Position numbers and translations under genes: made by a program
Source of the DNA: Argyresthia goedartella
Taxonomy: Eukaryota > Arthropoda > Insecta > Lepidoptera > Argyresthiidae
DNA: 64,000 nt
Reading direction: 5' to 3'
Assembly (NCBI GenBank): GCA_949825045.1
Contig: OX463813.1
Span: 3,782,001 to 3,846,000, forward strand
The notes under the pieces: model-generated
Databases searched by the model: none
What the model saw: the letters and a program-made list of their open reading frames with translations, nothing else
Told to the model about the DNA's origin: nothing
Shown here: in pieces, positions 1 through 11,299 of the stretch
How the letters are laid out: each line of letters begins with the position of its first letter
Position numbering within the stretch: the stretch's first letter is position 1

Positions 1-457
1 CTGTAGGTATAGGCGGTTAAGTAACTTGGTTGTTCCTGTATCCACATAGATTGGTAGTATTGTAAGCTATAAGTCTATTGCTGGTAGTAGACAGACAGAT
101 ATTGAATTGAAATTTGCATTGAATTACCAGTTAGTCAATCTATTAGTGGTCTAGTAATGCTATTGAATGAATGTTTTGGTTAACATAGGTAGTTACATCT
201 ATTGATAGCAGGCTATTACAGTGTTTTCAGTTTATAGCAATTTATAACTTGAACTAATATTGACTATCTGTGTGTGTCATAATGATAAAGGGAAACTAAA
301 TTGTACAGAATTTATATAGATATAAAACTCAGTTCCTATTGTTTAAGGAAAACAACATTGTTTAAGTTAAAGTTTAGGGTTCCCTCGTTTGGGTTATAGA
401 CTGGAGGGTCCAATAAAATTGAGTTACTGCAAATTGTGAGTAAGTATCGTTCCGATC
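1..457 (+). other. Untranslated leader upstream of BEL/Pao gag
   Basis: AT-rich sequence before the first Gag codons of the BEL/Pao element. It probably holds the end of the 5' LTR and the leader, but I could not match it to sequence after 6008, so no LTR boundary or primer-binding site is claimed. The window may begin inside the element. No gene is seen. Confidence 0.4.
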
Positions 458-1905
458 ATGTCGTTATCTGAAATCCAGAAGGGTGTTTCTAAGGAACTCA
501 GATGGTTTTCCTCCGCACACGATCTGATAGACCGTTTAGATAGGCATGATGTGGTATTGGAGCGGTCTATGGACGTTAAGGAACGTTACAATAGGGTGCT
601 CGAATTGTCCGCGCAGGCGGAATCAGTTGATGGTTGTGCACCTGACAGGCTGTCACGGTTGATAGGGGATGTCGACCAATGTATGGAGATGGCAGCTGCT
701 ATCACGCAGAAGGCTGCGGACATACGTAGACAGCGCGAGTCCAGCCATGATGGTGACACTGAAGCACCTCTGCCGCATCAGGATCGGGGTCCAGGTTGCC
801 TGCCATAACTATGCCTAACTTTGACGGCGTGTCCGGTGAATGGATGAGCTTCATCAATCTGTTCGACAGTTTGGTGCACATGCGATCGGACATTACCAAG
901 TCTGTCAAGATGGCTCAGCTGGTGGCAGCATTGAGGGGTGAGCCTAGGGAGCTGGTCGCTCATTTGACAGTTACGGAGGGTAACTATGAGACGGCCAGGC
1001 AATTGTTGGTCAGACGTTACCACAATAAACGGAGGTTGGCCGATGCCCAACTGAACCGTTTGTTTAGCATCCCGGTTGTGAACAAGGTCGGGGCCATACA
1101 GACGGAGGTTTTGAACCCATTGTTGTCCGTCACCAAGGCTCTAGAGAATCTTGGACTTCCGGTTGGTGAATGGTCGTAATTACTGTTGTACATTGTACTT
1201 TCCCGCCTACCCGCTGACGTGCAGACTCGTTTCGAACAGTCTTACGGGAGGTCGGCCGAGGACCTGCCCGCCTTCTCCGACTTGGTCGGATTTTTGGAAG
1301 AGGAGGCTCGACGGGCAGAGAATTTGGGGTTGACGGTCACCCATCCTTCGGAGCCACAGAGAGCTGCCGGGAGCGCTGTGAGTAGGGGCCCTCCGACGAG
1401 GAAGGACCGCACCAACCGGCAGTCGTATGGGACTGTGAGTGAATTGACCCCACATGGTGAGACCTGCCCATGTTGTAGGCAGATTGGCCATGCTGTGGCC
1501 AATTGCAATAAGTTCGGGGAACTTAGGGTTCAGGGACGGCGCCGGATGGCCAAGCAGCGGAGCTGGTGTTTCCTGTGCCTCGGGCCACACATGGCTAGGG
1601 ACTGCACGCGCACACAAATGTGCGGATATTGTGGTGGGCCCCACAACAATCTGTTGTGCATGAACCGGTCCGGCCTACAACCACCACAGGGCCGTACCCA
1701 GGGTGACACGGCATGGGGCCCTGAGAATTCGTTTGCGACTCGGAGCACAACTCAGGGGCCAACGTCCCCACGTGCACAGGGCAGTACTAGGGTGCAGGGC
1801 CGCACTCAGGATCATTACATGGGGGGCCCTGAGTTTTCGGTTGCGACTCAGCATCCGACTCAGCGGGACATTGGGTGTGTTGAGCAGGCCGTAACGGGCG
1901 GGTAG
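458..1905 (+). pseudogene. BEL/Pao gag, frameshifted
   Basis: The first block (458-808) is a charged, probably helical N-terminal region. The second (796-1179) has the DUF1759-type Pao Gag core with F-D-G-V-S-G-E-W and the R-R-Y-H-N-K-R segment. After a stop at 1177-1179 the frame continues (1186-1905) with three zinc knuckles starting at 1465 (CX2CX4HX4C), 1567 and 1621 (both CX2CX3HX4C). After the knuckles, a Gly/Gln/Thr-rich segment contains a roughly 37-residue motif repeated twice (about 1690-1860). One frameshift lies near 800 and one stop near 1178. Gag would form the particle and bind RNA; this copy is broken. Confidence 0.85.
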
Positions 1906-2204
1906 CATGGGACACCTTCGAGCTATGCGGGTGCGGTCCGGACGCCGCCTCAGTTGTCGCCCCGCTCGTCGCCTCGTCCTCGTCGGTTACACGTGATGTC
2001 CCCCCCGCTCATGGAGCGGCCACGGTTGAATTCACGCCCACCCCCCTTTACGGGGAATCGTAGGGTGGCAATGGAACCGGCGCGTGGGCCATTTGTATAA
2101 TGGGACCCTCTGGCGTATAGCTGCATACCTGATCGGTTACAGGCAGAGTGGGGCCTCTCTAGGAATTTGCGGCCCAACCATTTGTTGCCCCCCAACCGGA
2201 GACG

Positions 2205-4841
2205 GTGGTGTTACCGATCGCCTTTCTGCTTGTTTGGGATTTGGCGGGCAATCCAACATACGTTCGCGCCCTATTAGATTCTGGAGCTCAGGGCTGCATT
2301 GTATCGAATGATTTAGCAAAATGGTTGGGCCTCAAGGTAAATAGGTATAATAAATCAATACGGGGCGTGGGGAATGTTACGGTTACGAATGTAGTTGGTC
2401 AATCGGTGATCACGTTCTCTCCACGTTATGACATTTTGACAAAAACATCCGTGCAAGCTTTAGTAATGACGCATGTCATGGGCAGACACCCCTTGGTGAA
2501 GTTAAATCCGGCCGTTCGATTTCTGACTTCAGGACTCAAGTTGGCGGATCCCGATTTTTACACTCCAGCCCCGGTCGACCTGCTACTGGGAGCAGACGTT
2601 CTGGGTAGGTTTCTGTTGTCGGATCGGCGAGTTCTTCAGCCGGACGGGTTGATTGCTGTGGATACTAAGTTTGGTCACGTGATCATGGGTCCGGCATTGC
2701 CAATGGTTAGGCCTGCCGAGTCAGATGGCATACTTATTGGCTCAGCGTTGTCAGACGCTATCCAACGTTTCTGGGAGATAGAGGAACCTCCCACCGTTCG
2801 TCGAGTCGACGCAGACGATGAAGAGTGCGAGTTGTTTTACCAGAATAGTACTGGTCGCCTTCGTTCTGGTCGTTTTGTAACTCGACTGCCTTTCAGGGCC
2901 GATCGACCGCCACTAGGAGAATCTAGGAAGATGGCTGAGACGAGATTGATGTCGATGGAGCGTAGGATGTCAAGGGACGCCGTATTTAAACAAAAATACG
3001 TCGATTTCATGAGGGAGTATGAGTCGTTAGGACACATGTCGGTATCAGGTGTGGACTGGAGATCTGAGGATCATTGTTTCCTTCCACACCATGCCGTCCT
3101 GCGAACCCCTACCGGCAAGATTCGAGTTGTTTTTGATGGGTCAGCACCTACCTCGAACGGGATGTCCCTGAATCAGTGTCTTCGGGACCCAAGTTGAGTC
3201 GTGATATTTCGGATATTCTCACGAGCTTTCGGAGACACCAGATTGTATTTGTCGCAGACATTCGGATGATGTTTAGGCAAACGGTAATTCATCCGGCTGA
3301 CAGAAGGTATCAGTTGATACTTTGGCGTGAGACCACGGCCGAGCCAGTCAAGGTCTATGAGTTAAACACGAACACGTATGGGTTACGGTCTAGCCCGTAT
3401 TTGGCGATGCGTACCCTGCGGGAGTTGGCGTCGCGTGACCGTGTGAGCTATCCTAGAGCCGCCGCTATCCTGGAGCAAGATTTATACGTCGATGACGTCT
3501 GCACAGGGGCAGCCAGTGTAGAGGAAGCTCTGGACCGACGTGACGAGCTCATTCAATTGCTGGAACGAGGCGGCTATGAACTACGCAAGTGGATGTCCAA
3601 CTCCCCTGAGTTGATGGCTGTTCTCCCAGATGACTTTCCCGCACGTTTTTTGAGAATCCTGACAACCCTAACATGTTGTCAGTGCTTGGAATTCAGTACC
3701 GGCCCGTCCATGATGAGATTACCTATCGGGTGGTTTTAGAAACACCGAGGGCCTGGACGAAGAGGTCAGTACTGTCAACGATTGCGAGAACGTTCGACCC
3801 GAATGGATGGATTTCTCCAGTCACCTTTGCTCTCAAATATTGTATGCAAAGGCTATGGGCGGCTCAGTTGACCTGGGACATCCACCTCTCAGGTGATTTG
3901 TTGACTGATTGGACGCGAATGTTCACCTCGCTATCGGACATAAATAATGTATCGCTGCCGAGGAAATTGGTGTGATGCCTCTGAACGAGGGTTTGCGGCA
4001 GCGGTTTATTTGCGAACCGTCACCTCCACCGGGGAGGTCGACGTGCGTTTGGTTTTGGCAAAAAGCAAGGTAGCGCCTATTAGGTAGGACAAGGATGACG
4101 ATTCCAAAACTGGAACTGTCCGGGGCTGCTCTTTTGACCAAACTTTTGAATCACACTCTAACAGTGTTGCGTGGGTCAGTGGTTTTGGAGGATACGGTGT
4201 ACGCTTGGACGGACAGCCAGATTGTTTTGTGCTGGCTGAAGGCTTCGGTCCATAACTTAGAGGTTTTTGTTGCGAACCGTGTCTCCCAGATTGTGTCGTC
4301 TGAGGTCCCACTGACCTGGAGACATGTACCAGGAGAATTGAACCCGTCTGATTGTGCATCCAGGGGATATCGGGCTCCTGAACTCGTTAGACACCATTTG
4401 TGGTGGGGACCACCCTGGCTTGCCAAGAGAGAAACGGACTGGCCCCACAGCCATGTAGTAGTATCTTCGGATCATGGCCCCAGAGCGGCCGTGCATGTTA
4501 CCCAGAAGGCTGAGGACCCTGACGCCGGGTTTCTGCTGGACCGGTATAGCTCACTTGACAAGTTGATAAACGTGTCCACTTGGATTAGGAGATTCGCTCG
4601 AAATTGTCGTACTCCTCGCGATCAGCGAACGTTGAACCCTATTCTGACTCCGGCAGAGCGAAATGAGTCGCTGTTGAATTTGGTCCGGTTGGTACAGTCC
4701 TCGAAGTTTGGGGCAGAATTGGAGATTATACGAAGTGGACGTTCGAAATTGAAGGGAGCCGTCGCGCGTCTCAACCCCTTTGTTGATTCGACCGGGTTAC
4801 TTCGGGTAGGAGGAAGATTGCGCAATGCGAATCTGTCGTAA
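2205..4841 (+). pseudogene. BEL/Pao pol: protease, RT, RNase H, frameshifted
   Basis: The protease motif D-S-G is encoded at 2277-2285 in an L-L-D-S-G-A-Q context. The reverse transcriptase follows: frame change near 3190, catalytic Y-V-D-D at 3485-3496, frame change again near 3690, stop near 3975, then an RNase H-like segment (4095-4841) with I-P-K-L-E-L and W-T-D-S motifs typical of Pao elements. Domain order and motifs make the family clear. The stretch 1906-2204 links Gag to protease and has no long open frame. At least three frameshifts separate the domains, so this is a pseudogene. Confidence 0.88.
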
Positions 4842-4890
4842 TCGGCTCGTCACCCACTTCTGCTCCCCAAGGGGGGACAGTTAGTTTGTA

Positions 4891-6008
4891 TTGCTGGTGA
4901 CTGATCGTCATATTAAAAACGCGCATGCCGGCTGTAACGCGTTGTTGGCCACGCTCCAGCGGGAGTTTTGGATCTTATCTGCCCGCCGTGTCATACGGAA
5001 CATCGTGTTTCGGTGCATGCCTTGTTATCGACTTAAGGCTGCCACGATGCAACCTCTCATGGGGGACTTGCCCCCTGATCGTGTGAATGAGGTCAGACCG
5101 TTTTCAGGTGTTGGTTCGGATTTTGCAGGACCGTTTATGGTGAAGAGTTCACGATTGCGTACCGCTAAGCAATACAAGGCGTACCTATGTGTGTTTGTTT
5201 GTTTATCCACCAAGGCGGTACATCTCGAGCTCGTTGCTGATCTTTCGACAGAGGCTTTCATTGCTTGTTTGGATAGGTTTGTTTCTCGAAGGGGACTTCC
5301 AACTTTGATCCGCTCTGATAACGGCACTAACTACATCGGTGCGGAACGATACTTACGAGAGATAGTCAACTTTTTGAATGTAAATAAAGTGGATATTGGA
5401 ACGGCCCTCTCCCGTCGGGGTATACAGTGGACCTTCAGCCCACCGATTTGCCCCCACTGGGGTGGGATTTTTGAGGCCGTAGTTAAGTCAGCTAAGACGC
5501 ACTTAGGGCGTATAGTAGGTCAGACCGCGCTGACTTTTGAGGAGCTCGCGACATTGTTTTGTAAGATCGAGGCCGTTCTCAATTCGCGACCGTTGTGTCC
5601 GCTCAGCTCGGATCCAAATGACCTGGAGGCTCTGACCCCAGGCCATTTCTTGATAGGACAGCCACTTAACGCGTTGCCCGAGCACCCCTTCGAGGGAGTG
5701 AAATTGTATCGGTTGTCAAGGTTGTTATGTTGCAGCAGTTTACTCAGAATTTCTGGAAGCGTTGGTCGCTCGAGTATCTGCATATCTTACAACAGCGCCT
5801 TAAGTGGACTGACAAAACTAGCCCCCCTAGTGTTGGTGACCTCGTTCTGGTTAAGGATGCTAACCTACCGCCACTACGTTGGCGCAGGGGGCGCATTGTT
5901 AACTTGTTCCCTGGCAAGGACGGGACCCCCCGGTCTGCAGAGGTTCTAGTAGGAGGCTCGGTTCTAAAACGAGCGGTAGCAACGTTGTCTCGGCTGCCCG
6001 TAGATTAG
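4891..6008 (+). pseudogene. BEL/Pao integrase with DUF5641 tail, frameshifted
   Basis: An H-H-C-C zinc-binding segment (H-I-K-N-A-H ... C-M-P-C) is followed by the DDE core: [14 protein letters not shown], and the Glu in G-I-F-E-A-V-V-K. A frame change near 5735 moves the C-terminal part into the frame of 5727-6008, which holds the L-V-L-V-K-D and W-R-R-G-R-I motifs of the DUF5641 domain found in Pao integrases. Integrase would insert the cDNA into the genome. The core triad looks intact but the tail is out of frame with it. Confidence 0.88.
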
Positions 6009-7233
6009 GGGACAGGTGGGTGCCTGTCCGGGCGGGTGATTGTTCGATTCCAAATCGATATTCGATCAATGGTTTCTGAACGGTCATTTTAATTTTGACG
6101 TTAGCTGTCAATCAGGCAGTTTTCACAACTGACAGACGAAAGCCCTCGCAATGTAAACGCGTTTTGGTTAGGGTATTGAAATTAAATCGTAGGCCATCTG
6201 GAATGTATTCGGGATTCCCTCAGGATTGTCAATATAGCTGAGTGTGCTGTTGTCTCTCGAACCAGATAAAGTTCGGATTTTCGTGCCCGATTTGTATTTA
6301 CCACGTAGAACATAACCTGTGTTGGACCACTGTGCACATTGACGCTGGCCCGCCAGTCATACCTGGTTGGCTGAAGAACCTGTCTACCAAGAAGAGCCTA
6401 GGGCGCGCCCGGGCCTTGCAGAGAGACAGGAGGTTGACGGGTCCGAAGCACAGACCAGGTTAGATCTACCCCACATAACTTTAGCTCGGTGAATCGCCGA
6501 CGTTCATCACTTCTTGGCACCTGATCGTCATGCTACCTCGTAGCTGATGGGCCCCTACGAGGTCATTAGGTGCTGAGAAGCCTGAACAATACTCACCACT
6601 GCAATACTTAAAATTTGAAAAGATTCGAATTCCTGACATCAGGTCTGCAGAAGCACTTTAGAAAGCGGGCGGTTTCAGATGCTTTTGTCGATTTTTTCTA
6701 TGCATTATAGGTGCATTTAGAGACGATATCAAAAAACGCGAAGAGTCGGAAATAATTAGTTTTCAAGTATTTTTTTTTCAAAACGCTAACATTCGGGACG
6801 GTGGGGATGAGGGAGTATTAGGGTGGGGGACGACGGATTTTGCCTATTTTTGACCACAATAACATACTCTAGCCAAATTTGGCTTTCGTTTGCATACGCT
6901 CCGCTCCGCGACGCTCCGGGGTTGCTTCTTCTAAGTTCCAACCTAACCTATAACCCAATTGAAAGGCTTGGTTTAAGAATCGTTCCCCCTTAATTTAATT
7001 ATAATGAGGTGTGCAATCGATAGCTGGTACTCACTTTTCCTAACAAAGTGCTTTTCTTTAAGTAAGGAAATGCGTAGTTTTTTTAAAAATCAAAGATGAA
7101 TATTGGAAAATTTCTGAAAACGAAACGTAAAAATTTAACAATTTCTGGGAACAAAACGTAAAAAATTATGTATCGAAATGTCAATAATACCATACATAGT
7201 CAATATGATGACATATTTTCAATAATATTGTCA
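6009..7233. other. BEL/Pao 3' flank and intergenic sequence
   Basis: A GC-rich inverted motif (ggggacaggtgggtgcctgt) follows the BEL/Pao stop and may mark the polypurine tract and 3' LTR start, but no matching 5' copy is visible. 6850-6962 is a single dispersed copy of the 105-bp unit arrayed at 10220-10515. The remainder shows no gene. Confidence 0.4.
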
Positions 7234-7274
7234 TTAATAATAATAATAATAATAATAATATAATAATAATAATA
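7234..7274. repeat. (TAA)n microsatellite, tail of adjacent SINE
   Basis: About 13 TAA/ATA units with one interruption near 7260. It abuts the 3' end of the minus-strand SINE at 7272, so it is best read as that SINE's tail. Confidence 0.85.
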
Positions 7275-7512
7275 CCTTGGACACTATTTACACACATTGA
7301 TCTAGCCCCAAACTAGGATTCCCTGTATCTTGGGTACTAGACAACGATACACATACTTATATAGATAAATATTATACTTAGATAGATAAACAACCATGAC
7401 TAGGGTACAAACATCCGTTCTCATCAACAAATATTTGCCCCCATCGGGACTCGAACCCGGGACCCTTGGCTTCGTAGGCAGGGACACTGCCGACTCGGCA
7501 CTTCGGGTCGTC
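7272..7512 (-). mobile_element. tRNA-derived SINE, copy 1
   Basis: Read on the minus strand, the 5' end has a tRNA-like head with a B box (GGTTCGAGTCC) and a partly damaged A box, a body ending near 'ccaaggta', and a TAA tail. It is nearly identical to the copy at 17658-17895, which proves it is a dispersed element and not a tRNA gene. The head resembles the tRNA-derived SINEs common in Lepidoptera. RNA polymerase III would transcribe it from the internal A and B boxes. The B box lies near 7450-7460. Confidence 0.82.
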
Positions 7513-7629
7513 AAAATCATCATTATCGATGTTCCACAAAAGAGGTCCCCTCAAAACATAAGAATGTTTTACAAAATAAGCAGGGGTTTTTTGGCAAACA
7601 AATGAAAAATACTAGGACAAATATTATTA

Positions 7630-10030
7630 AATATTTCCCATCAAAACATGCAGGGGCTACCTGGCAAAGAACTTGTATTAGAATTATTTCTTAACACCGA
7701 TGTTATTTGTATTACAGAACACTGGTTAAAGGAAAATATTATGTCTTTTAACATAAATAATTACAAAATTGACAGTTTCATTCCCAATTGCTAGTAAAAA
7801 TAGGACTGATCCATAATTTTATAGGCCTATTACATCCCATAGACTAGAGACGTATATGAAAAACTTAGTTATAAATTTGCCAGTTTGATGAACAAAAACC
7901 CTAACAAAATCTATTCTGACTTCTTCAACATTATTCAAACAGAATTCGATACAGTTTTTAAATTAAAGAAAGTCAGTGGCAACAACGGTAAATCTAAATT
8001 TAATGACTGGGCAACATTTGGAGTTCGTAAACGTAGAGCTATCTTGTATGACCTTTATGAACAAAAAACCTATAACTTTGATAATATTTCAAAACTTTCA
8101 TGTTGGTTTGTAGAACTGCAAAAACTTTACACATTAATAGAAAAATTCAAAATTCAAATAATAGAATGAAAACGGTTTGGCAAATCATAAACCGTGAAAC
8201 TGTCAAAGTTATACCAAGGGACCATGATTTCTGCTAAAAGATGATGATGTTGTTAAATCCAACGCTGAGGTAGCTCGAGCTTTTGAAACATTCTTCACCA
8301 ATGTACTCACAACAGAGCATCTAAATTCATCTCCATAGATTTTAAATTTCATCATGTATATACCCAGGATATTGTCAAAACGTGTAGATTACTTAACTTG
8401 AAAAATACTTAAGACCTGTGGAGTATATCAGTCAAAGTCATTGGTTCAATAATACTAGTTATAGCCCCACACCTAGCTTATATATTTTCCCATAACTCAT
8501 GAAACACAGTAAACTGATACCTTTTTTCAAGTCGGGAGGCAAGGGTGATTCTACAAATTTCAGACCAATATATGTTCTGCCAGCACTGAGTAAAATTTTT
8601 TAAAAGATTATACTCAATCGAATGCTCTCACTTCAACCGTACAAAACAACTCTACGCCAAACAATTCGGTTTCACTAGGGATAAATCGACTACGGATGCA
8701 GGTATTACTCTTATATCTCATGTTTATTCTGCATGGGAGGCCGCACAGAATGCTATCGGAGTTTTTCGCGATCTGTCGAAAGCATTTGATTGTGATGATC
8801 ATAATACGCTACTAATGAACTTAAATCATTACGGAGTTAGAAATAAAGCGTTGGATCTACTAAGATCATACCTAAACAATAGAATTCAACAGGTAGAAGT
8901 CAACGGTGTTAAATCTGATGGATCGGGAGTAAAAATTGGCGTTCCACCTCTGTGGAATTATATCAGGCATTAGGAATTATATTCCATATTAGGTCCTTTC
9001 TTATTCCTGGTTTATATTAACAATCTGCCTTTCATGGTGGAGAAATTGACTGATATAGTATTGTCTGCTGATGACACTTCACTGGTCTTCAAAATTGAAA
9101 GACAAAAATAAGATTTTGATGATTTTAATGGAGTATTGTCTTTAGCATTGAATTGGTTCACAATTAATAATTTATTGTTAAATGCTGGTAAAACCAAATG
9201 TATCAAATTCTCACTTCCAAATGTCAGGCAAGTTGAGACCAGTTTGGTGTTAGACAGCACGTTAGAATTAGTAAATGACACGAAGTTTCATGGAATAACC
9301 ATTGATAGCAAATTGCAGTGGGGACCCCACATAGATAAATTAGCTGGTAAATTAAGTTCTGCGGCGTACGCTGTTAGGAACATCAGACAAAACACGGATG
9401 TGGTTTCATCTAGGCTAGTATATTTAAGTTACTTTCATTGTGTCATGTCCTATGGTATCTTGTTGTGGGGGAAAGCAGCGGATATTCAAACTATTTTTAT
9501 TTTACAGAAAAGAGCTATTCGAATAATTTATAATTTAAAACTCACAGACTCCTTAAGAGAGAAATAATCACATACTTCTTGCGCCCCGGTTTAGACTCGT
9601 GAAGGTTAGCAATTCTTTCAAGGGTCAATGCATTCTCTACTACAACAAGATACCTCTGGAGATCTTGAAATTGCCATTTGAGCAATTTAAAAACCATGTT
9701 AAAGCGAATTTGTCGAAAAAGGGATATTACAATGTTCAAGATTACTTAAATGACGGGACTGTATGAGGTTAATCTGGCTCAACACAGACCTTGCTGTTAA
9801 TAATTTTGTAATTATTTATTCCTGCTTATTAATCATGATAATGATATATATTTTTGTATTAGTTCAGCACAAGCAATTTTTAAAAGAGGTCTAAAAATCA
9901 ATCTGTCGAAGATTCTACGCCCCTCTCTCCCATGGTGGTCCAATGTAGAGAAGTGGCAAAAAATAACGATTGCTAAGTATATGTAAATATCTAGAGTAAT
10001 AAAGACATTTGGAATTGGAATTGGAATATT
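7630..10030 (+). mobile_element. CR1/Jockey-type LINE, decayed
   Basis: Parts of one LINE can be read in order on the plus strand. An endonuclease start (about 7650-7790) has an E-H-W-L-K motif, 7885-8169 is the linker, the RT fingers and palm span about 8500-9120 (S-K-A-F-D, I-N-N-L-P, and A-D-D-T in place of Y-A-D-D), and the thumb and C terminus span 9136-9760. Stops and small deletions separate the parts, and much of the endonuclease is missing. The 3' UTR ends with AATAAA at 9999-10004 and a short GGAATT repeat. This is a dead copy; the exact clade is uncertain. Confidence 0.8.
9136..9567 (+). pseudogene. LINE reverse transcriptase C-terminal fragment
   Basis: This is the longest open stretch of the decayed LINE, 143 codons. 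It covers the RT thumb, with motifs N-A-G-K-T-K, L-G-I-T-I-D-like (here F-H-G-I-T-I-D) and L-L-W-G, which follow the catalytic palm in CR1/Jockey-type LINEs. Upstream and downstream parts of the same protein are in other frames. It is not a separate gene. Confidence 0.75.
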
Positions 10031-10113
10031 GCACGTTTGTGGGCGAAAAATGACGCCAACCCGTTTTCCAGTAGTTTCACGAACGTTCTCTTTTCTTGTT
10101 CTCTCGATATTTA

Positions 10114-10515
10114 CAAACAAAAACAACTGGCTAGAGTAGGTTATTGTGGCTACTTTGCAAACGCTCCAGTTTAGCTTCTTCATCGTTTTAACCTAACCTG
10201 TAACCCAAATTAAAAGTACCCACAATAACCTACTCTATCCAGTCATTTTTGTTTGCAGACGCTTCAATCCACTCCGGTTTAGCTTCTTCAACGTTCTAAC
10301 CTAAGCTATAACCCTGTAATTTAGCCACAATAACCTACTCTAGCCAAATTTGGCTTTTTTTGCATACGCTCCGCTCCGGAGTTGTTTCTTCTAAGCTCTA
10401 ACCTAACCTATAATCCAATTGAATTTAGCTACAAATACCTATTCTAGCCAAATCTGGCTTTTCTTTGTATACGCTCCGGGGTTGATTCTTCTAAGTTCCA
10501 ACCTAACCTATACTG
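10114..10515. repeat. 105-bp tandem repeat with inverted first unit
   Basis: Units beginning 'ccacaataacctactct' start at 10220, 10325 and (diverged) about 10430, so the period is about 105 bp. Each contains 'tggctt', 'acgctccg' and 'ctaacctaacctata'. Just upstream, 10114-10149 is an inverted copy of 10219-10255 (about 36-bp arms). Another unit lies at 6850-6962. The CCTAACCTA motif resembles the insect telomere repeat, but only two units occur together. Confidence 0.7.
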
Positions 10516-10926
10516 ACGCAAATGCAAGCAATGAAGGCCTAAAAGGACCAGATTCCAGGGCTGTAAAACATAATTAAAAAAGAAAAAAGCAAGCAATGAA
10601 CCGAATGAAACCAAATTCATTCGGTTACAAAAACTGAATCTCAGTAAATCTAAAAGATCACATTGAAATAAGCACAAGTCCAAATAAACAAAGAAACAAG
10701 CTTGTGACGCAAAAATATAATCAAAAATATTTTTATTACAATATAATTCGGTTTAATGTACACTTTCATCTATGTTAGAAAATATACATATACCTAATCT
10801 TACAATAAGCGTACAACGAAACGTAACACATTTTGAGGTTATTATGGCGTGTTGTATTATTGAATGTGTCATAAAAAAAGCAAAAGTTTATAGATTTTCA
10901 AAAAATCATATCTATAAAACTATTGA

Positions 10927-10969
10927 GGTCTAAAAGTTTCAGGTGTCGGACACCTAAAACTTTTAGACC
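10927..10969. repeat. 43-bp near-perfect palindrome
   Basis: Arms of 21 bp (10927-10947 and 10949-10969) pair with one mismatch around a single central base, giving a very stable potential hairpin or cruciform. No terminator or gene context explains it. Confidence 0.85.
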
Positions 10970-11295
10970 GTGTTTAAAATGACCCAAATTATCTCCTAAA
11001 AAAATAACGAAAGCCCTAGCAAACCACCCGTTTTCTAGCCAGGTCTGCTTATAAGAGTAAGTTCTACTAAAAAGCAAGAGATAATTAAAAAGCTTGGTCC
11101 GATCATGCCAGAAAATAGGCACAAGTTTTGTAAAACATTGCCTTTTTCTGCTTCTGCGGATGAGAATTTGATGTTGACTCTCAAAACTAGTTTTCTTTCA
11201 TATTTAGTTATAAGCTTAGATGGTTACCTATAGGTTGTTGAGTGATGACATAAAAAAACATAAAGCGATTAATATTAATATATTTTTGGATTTTA

Positions 11296-11299
11296 AGTG
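11296..11299. repeat. Target-site duplication AGTG (left) of Gypsy-A
   Basis: AGTG lies directly before the TG of the left LTR. The same four bases follow the right LTR at 19931-19934. Four bp is usual for Ty3/Gypsy integrases. Confidence 0.8.

Larger units (their letters stand above)
458..6008 (+). mobile_element. BEL/Pao LTR retrotransposon, decayed coding region
   Basis: The order Gag, zinc knuckles, aspartic protease, reverse transcriptase, RNase H, integrase and a C-terminal DUF5641-type domain is that of BEL/Pao elements. The reading frame changes at least six times (frames 2,1,0,2,1,0,1,0 in succession) and an in-frame stop lies near 1177, so the copy cannot make a normal polyprotein. 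Lesions are spread evenly, which suggests drift of an old copy. LTRs were not located. The three coding blocks are annotated separately. Confidence 0.9.
10516..11299. other. Intergenic, AT-rich
   Basis: No coding region is supported here. It contains the palindrome at 10927-10969, listed separately. The open frames present are short and low in complexity. Confidence 0.5.

Noticed and set aside
1..457. 5' LTR of the BEL/Pao element
   Set aside because: No matching copy found downstream of 6008, so an LTR cannot be supported.
7440..7512. tRNA-like sequence with a B box
   Set aside because: It is part of a dispersed SINE with a second copy at 17658-17895; no intact cloverleaf was recognised.
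10200..10515. Interstitial telomere (TTAGG) tract
   Set aside because: Only two consecutive CCTAA units inside each 105-bp repeat.
10444..10683. 79-codon hydrophobic frame
   Set aside because: Composition bias of AT-rich DNA next to the tandem repeat; no motif or start context.
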